From: an uncultured Eubacteriales bacterium
GTDB taxonomy: Bacteria > Bacillota > Clostridia > Monoglobales > UMGS1388
NCBI GenBank assembly: GCA_900551345.1
Contig: URVP01000016.1
Coordinates: forward strand, 1-17,564
Direction of reading: 5' to 3'
DNA length: 17,564 bases
The notes under the pieces were generated by a model. That model had not been told where the DNA came from and ran no database searches. It worked only from the letters and a program-made list of their open reading frames with translations. This document shows, in pieces, positions 14,440 to 17,564 of the stretch. Both the position numbers and the translations under genes were made by a program. Position 1 is the stretch's first letter, and the number at the start of each line of letters is the position of its first letter.

Positions 14440-14519
14440 TTTATAACCGTTTTACGGACATAAAATCCCGAAACGGAATAATAAAAACAGGACACACTGC
14501 AGAAAGGTTATGTGATACT
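14440..14519 (+). other. 80-nt gap with an inverted repeat, no terminator
   Basis: CCGTTT (14447-14452) can pair with AAACGG (14471-14476), or CCGT (14447-14450) with ACGG (14454-14457). No T run follows, so it is not an intrinsic terminator. AGAAAGG at 14501-14507 is the ribosome binding site for the next gene, 12 nt before its ATG, a long spacing. Confidence 0.4.
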
Positions 14520-17261
14520 ATGGTTGATTTTAAAAAAATAATATCTTTTGTTTTGGCACTGTGTATATCGGCATCTGCGCCGGCGGTACCATCTTTTACG
14601 GTATTCGGCGAGTCTGCCCAAACGGTTTCTTCTGTCAATGGCGATCTGGATTTTGATGAAGAAAAGGTGGATACGCTCACGGCTTTGGGAATAATCGATT
14701 CTGATTTTATAATGGGAGACAGTTATATTACCAGAAGTGAGTTCGTAAAATATGCGGTGCTCCTCATGGGCGATGATGTTAATATGCTCAATGACGGAGA
14801 TAATCCCTTTATTGATGTAAAGCCTGATAATGCATATTATGATTATATTATAGTTGCAGAAAACTTAAATATCATTAAGGTTCCGGATGATAAAACTTTT
14901 CTGCCTAATGCTCCCATCAGCTATGATGAAGCAGTCATAATGATGGTAAGGGTAGCAGGATATGAAAATAAAGCCAATGATGAAGGCGGCATTAGCGGAT
15001 ATCACCGGGTGGCTTCTCAAATGGGATTTGTTAAAGGTATATCAGCTGAGGATAACGGCTGTTTAAGCCGTGTAAATGCTTTGAATATGCTCTATAACAT
15101 GCTGGAGACAACCGTTTTGGTTTCAACCGGTACCAACGGGACTATCATTCAATATGTTGAAGACCCAAAAAACACGGTGCTTAGCGTTTACCATGAGATA
15201 TATACAGATGAAGGTGTTGTCAGCAAAAATCCATATACAACTCTTATAGTGCCATCGCCCGGTACAGCGGACGGATACATATGGATAGAGAATGATTCTT
15301 ATAAGGTTAACGATGAGGCATATTATGATTTTATCGGACAGTATATCAAGTTTTACTATACAGAGGACGATGACAAAGAGAAAAATATTATTTATGCACA
15401 CCCCTTTAGAACCGACAGCTTGGTTGTTGAGGCTTCGGATATAGAAGATTTAAAAGGAACGGTTTTTAAATACAGCGACGACGGAAAAACCAGAAAGGTT
15501 AATCTTATTTCCGCATACAAGGTTATTTATAACCATGTTGCTTACCCGGACTTTAAAGAGGAAGATATATTTTTAGAGCAGGGTACTGTCACATTGATCA
15601 GAAATGGGTCCAGCTTGGAATATGAAATTATCGTTATTGAAGAATACAAGGACTACATTGTAAGCAACACTAATTCTGTTGATGGTTTAATCTATACAAA
15701 ATACCCCGAAAATGTAACCATTGACATTTCAAATGACGGTAAAAATACGGTGAAAGCGTATGACTCTTCCGGTAAATCAATAATGCCTGAAGCAATTGCT
15801 GCCGGTTCTGTTATTTCAGTATTCCGTTCAAAAAATAACAACCATACGGTAATATATTCATGTGATAAAACAGAGCCCGGTGAAATTACTGAAATTGATT
15901 TGCAGAATAAAATGATAGAGATTGATTATATTCCTAAATCATTCTCACCTGCTTTTTTGGAAGATTTGGAAAAACTTTCACCCGGATATGAAGGTGATTT
16001 TTACTACAATTATTTCGGGCAAATTGTTGGCGTTAAGACTAAATTAAGCACCGGAATACAGTACGGATACATGATGAATATGGGACAGGATAGCAGTCTT
16101 GATGCTCCCGTGGAATTTAAAATGTTGTGTGAAGACGGAAGTATAAATATTTATCCGCTTAAAGATAAAGTAAAGCTGGACGGTTCTACCGTTAAGTCAA
16201 CTGATGTTATGCTCTACGAACCTCTTCTTAAGACTTATGGTGATAAAAAATATGCCAATCCGCAGATTATAAAATTCTCTCTTAATGCTAATGGGGAAAT
16301 TAACTATGTGGATACAACCACTCTTGGTGCAGGAGAGGATAAGGACATTACTCTTTCCAAAATATCTGTTTCCGGTGCATCATACCGCGGTGATTCCCAA
16401 ATGTTTGCTCACAGCGTTATGTTAAGCACAACATGTAAAATATTTACCATACCTGCTGTAGAATCTGAAAACCCGGAGGATTGGAAACAAGTAAGAGATG
16501 AGGATTACAGAGTGGGAGTAAACGAATTTCTTAATAATGAACTGTATGATATTGAAGCCTATGATGTTTCCGACGGCGGAGTTGCCAATGTTATAGTACA
16601 TCGGGTTTCGTATGATGTGAGCGGTGCGATAGGAGGAAATTCCGGTGCTATTTCCACCAGCAATCATTGTGCAGTTGTTGAAAAAATAGTGTCGGGCTGG
16701 TATAATGAAGAGGAAAGAAAAAAGATATATCTGTTCAGTAACGGAATTTCAACATCATATTATGTAAATCGTGAAAACACGGTAAAAAAACCCAAGCTTG
16801 ACGAAAACGGTCAGCCTACGGGTGAATATGTATGGCTGCAGCCGGGAGATATAATAAGGTTTAATACAAACTTTAAAGGAGAGCTTGACGGAACAATTGT
16901 AGATTTTGATATTTCACGCACAGACCCCGGCAGATTTACTACAGATAACGGTGAAGATGTGGGTAAAGCATATGGAATGGTATATTCACAAGGCGACGGA
17001 GGAATAAGGATGTCTTGCGTAACTTATGACAACGGACAAACATTTGACTTCTCTCCTGAACAGCTTGATGTATTTGCCGTAGGAAGGGCTTCTCTCACGA
17101 TTATTGATTTTGAAAATTGCATGCCTAACGGGTCTCCCAGAATACGAACGGCTTCACCCGGTGAAATAATAGATTATAAGAATAGCGAGCAAGACGCTTC
17201 AATGCTGTTCATACATTCAAAATGGTATGATATTATGGATTCTTATATAATAAAAAGATAA
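14520..17261 (+). CDS. large secreted SLH-domain surface protein, C-terminal part unrecognised
   Basis: A 913-residue exported protein. The signal peptide ends near residue 35 (candidate A-S-A or E-S-A sites). Residues about 43-205 hold three S-layer-homology repeats: one with I-T-R-S-E-F-V-K-Y, one with F-I-D-V-K-P-D-N-A-Y-Y-D-Y-I and I-S-Y-D-E-A-V-I-M-M, and one with L-S-R-V-N-A-L-N-M-L-Y. SLH repeats normally bind secondary cell-wall polymers, so the protein should sit on the cell surface with its long C-terminal part exposed. The remaining 700 residues are beta-rich and Asp/Tyr-rich, with phrases such as G-E-I-T-E-I-D and L-Q-P-G-D-I-I-R-F that suggest repeated small beta units. I recognise no catalytic domain. 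It follows the GH30-like gene in the same operon and may be the wall scaffold of the system, but that is inference. Confidence 0.82.
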   Translation: MVDFKKIISFVLALCISASAPAVPSFTVFGESAQTVSSVNGDLDFDEEKVDTLTALGIIDSDFIMGDSYITRSEFVKYAVLLMGDDVNMLNDGDNPFIDVKPDNAYYDYIIVAENLNIIKVPDDKTFLPNAPISYDEAVIMMVRVAGYENKANDEGGISGYHRVASQMGFVKGISAEDNGCLSRVNALNMLYNMLETTVLVSTGTNGTIIQYVEDPKNTVLSVYHEIYTDEGVVSKNPYTTLIVPSPGTADGYIWIENDSYKVNDEAYYDFIGQYIKFYYTEDDDKEKNIIYAHPFRTDSLVVEASDIEDLKGTVFKYSDDGKTRKVNLISAYKVIYNHVAYPDFKEEDIFLEQGTVTLIRNGSSLEYEIIVIEEYKDYIVSNTNSVDGLIYTKYPENVTIDISNDGKNTVKAYDSSGKSIMPEAIAAGSVISVFRSKNNNHTVIYSCDKTEPGEITEIDLQNKMIEIDYIPKSFSPAFLEDLEKLSPGYEGDFYYNYFGQIVGVKTKLSTGIQYGYMMNMGQDSSLDAPVEFKMLCEDGSINIYPLKDKVKLDGSTVKSTDVMLYEPLLKTYGDKKYANPQIIKFSLNANGEINYVDTTTLGAGEDKDITLSKISVSGASYRGDSQMFAHSVMLSTTCKIFTIPAVESENPEDWKQVRDEDYRVGVNEFLNNELYDIEAYDVSDGGVANVIVHRVSYDVSGAIGGNSGAISTSNHCAVVEKIVSGWYNEEERKKIYLFSNGISTSYYVNRENTVKKPKLDENGQPTGEYVWLQPGDIIRFNTNFKGELDGTIVDFDISRTDPGRFTTDNGEDVGKAYGMVYSQGDGGIRMSCVTYDNGQTFDFSPEQLDVFAVGRASLTIIDFENCMPNGSPRIRTASPGEIIDYKNSEQDASMLFIHSKWYDIMDSYIIKR
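14650..15120 (+). other. three S-layer homology repeats
   Basis: Residues about 43-200 of the surface protein. The second repeat has the F-x-D-V and Y-Y-D-Y-I signature in order. The first keeps T-R-S-E in place of the common T-R-A-E. The third (L-S-R-V-N-A) is the most divergent. Together they are long enough for a functional three-repeat wall-binding unit. Confidence 0.8.
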
Positions 17262-17289
17262 CAAACCATAGCCGGAAGAGGGGTTAATT

Positions 17290-17564
17290 ATGAGAATGAA
17301 AATAAAGTCGCTGCTATTTATTTTAGCGGCGTTAGCGATGCTGATATTACCTGTGTGTGCGCAAGGTACCACCGGTATTTCGGCTGAAAATATTACCGTT
17401 TCCGCTTTGGGTGGAAATGAATATGAAATTAAGTTAGATGTTAAAGCAACCGAAAATAATACACCTGCCGTAAATGCAGACATTTCGTATTATTTGTATT
17501 CAGCTTCCTCAAATTATCCGTTTGATGCGGAAATAAGTATGAATCCAACGGGTACATATAAAAA
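17290..17564 (+). CDS. N-terminal part of another secreted protein, cut by the window edge
   Basis: The first 91 codons of an ORF that runs off the end. GAAGAGGGG at 17275-17283, six bases before the ATG, is a strong ribosome binding site. The product begins with a signal peptide (M-R-M-K-I-K-S-L-L-F-I-L and on to V-C-A-Q-G, cleavage near residue 24-25). Next comes a beta-rich stretch with N-I-T-V-S-A-L and Y-E-I-K-L-D-V-K-A that could open an Ig-like or similar fold. The family cannot be named from this fragment. It lies 28 nt after the SLH gene and in the same direction, so it likely extends the operon. Confidence 0.8.
   Translation, partial: MRMKIKSLLFILAALAMLILPVCAQGTTGISAENITVSALGGNEYEIKLDVKATENNTPAVNADISYYLYSASSNYPFDAEISMNPTGTYK

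Noticed and set aside
17217..17483. Minus-strand open frame at the right edge
   Set aside because: It covers the end of the SLH gene and the start of a + strand secreted protein that has a strong ribosome binding site and signal peptide.

Overview
The window is AT-rich, with every gene on the + strand, strong Shine-Dalgarno sites and many secreted proteins carrying Gram-positive style signal peptides. The domain vocabulary is SLH repeats, DUF4886, copper-amine-oxidase-N-like repeats, CBM9-like modules and an LplA/LplB/YtcP-type ABC importer with no ATPase gene. Together these point to an anaerobic, plant- or glycan-degrading Clostridia-type Firmicute, probably from a gut or similar habitat. 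The genus cannot be read from the sequence. No tRNA, rRNA, CRISPR array, insertion sequence or phage gene was seen.

Layout. (1) 65-313 is a small XRE-family regulator closed by an intrinsic terminator. (2) 544-3075 has a good sigma-A type promoter (458-486) and a strong terminator (3140-3187), so it is probably monocistronic. It encodes a secreted SGNH/DUF4886 esterase-like protein with two N-terminal copies of an unrecognised beta-rich module. (3) From 3289 to the window edge, eight genes run in the same direction with gaps of 8, 36, 50, 24, 44, 80 and 28 nt and no recognisable intrinsic terminator. They are two sugar-type ABC permeases, a lipoprotein solute-binding protein, two secreted proteins built of four modules each, a GH30-like multimodular glycoside hydrolase, a large SLH protein, and the start of another secreted protein. 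This looks like one long operon.

Working model (inference): a Gram-positive polysaccharide-utilisation locus. The GH30-like enzyme cleaves a polysaccharide outside the cell and the DUF4886 protein may remove acyl groups. The module-repeat proteins probably bind glycan or cell surface, the SLH protein holds material at the wall, and the lipoprotein plus permeases import the oligosaccharides. The ATPase would have to come from elsewhere, as with MsmX in Bacillus. LplA/LplB/YtcP-type importers are known for aldouronates in xylan-using Paenibacillus, so xylan is one candidate substrate. The hydrolase, however, does not show the double-arginine motif typical of glucuronoxylan-specific GH30_8 enzymes.

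The most novel element is a module of about 145-155 residues. It occurs ten times in three different proteins (2 + 4 + 4 copies), in two recognisable subtypes, with no catalytic motif and no family I can name. A second shared domain (Ig-like, with a K-x-F/L-V-W pattern) follows the modules in two of these proteins and a divergent relative may end the third.
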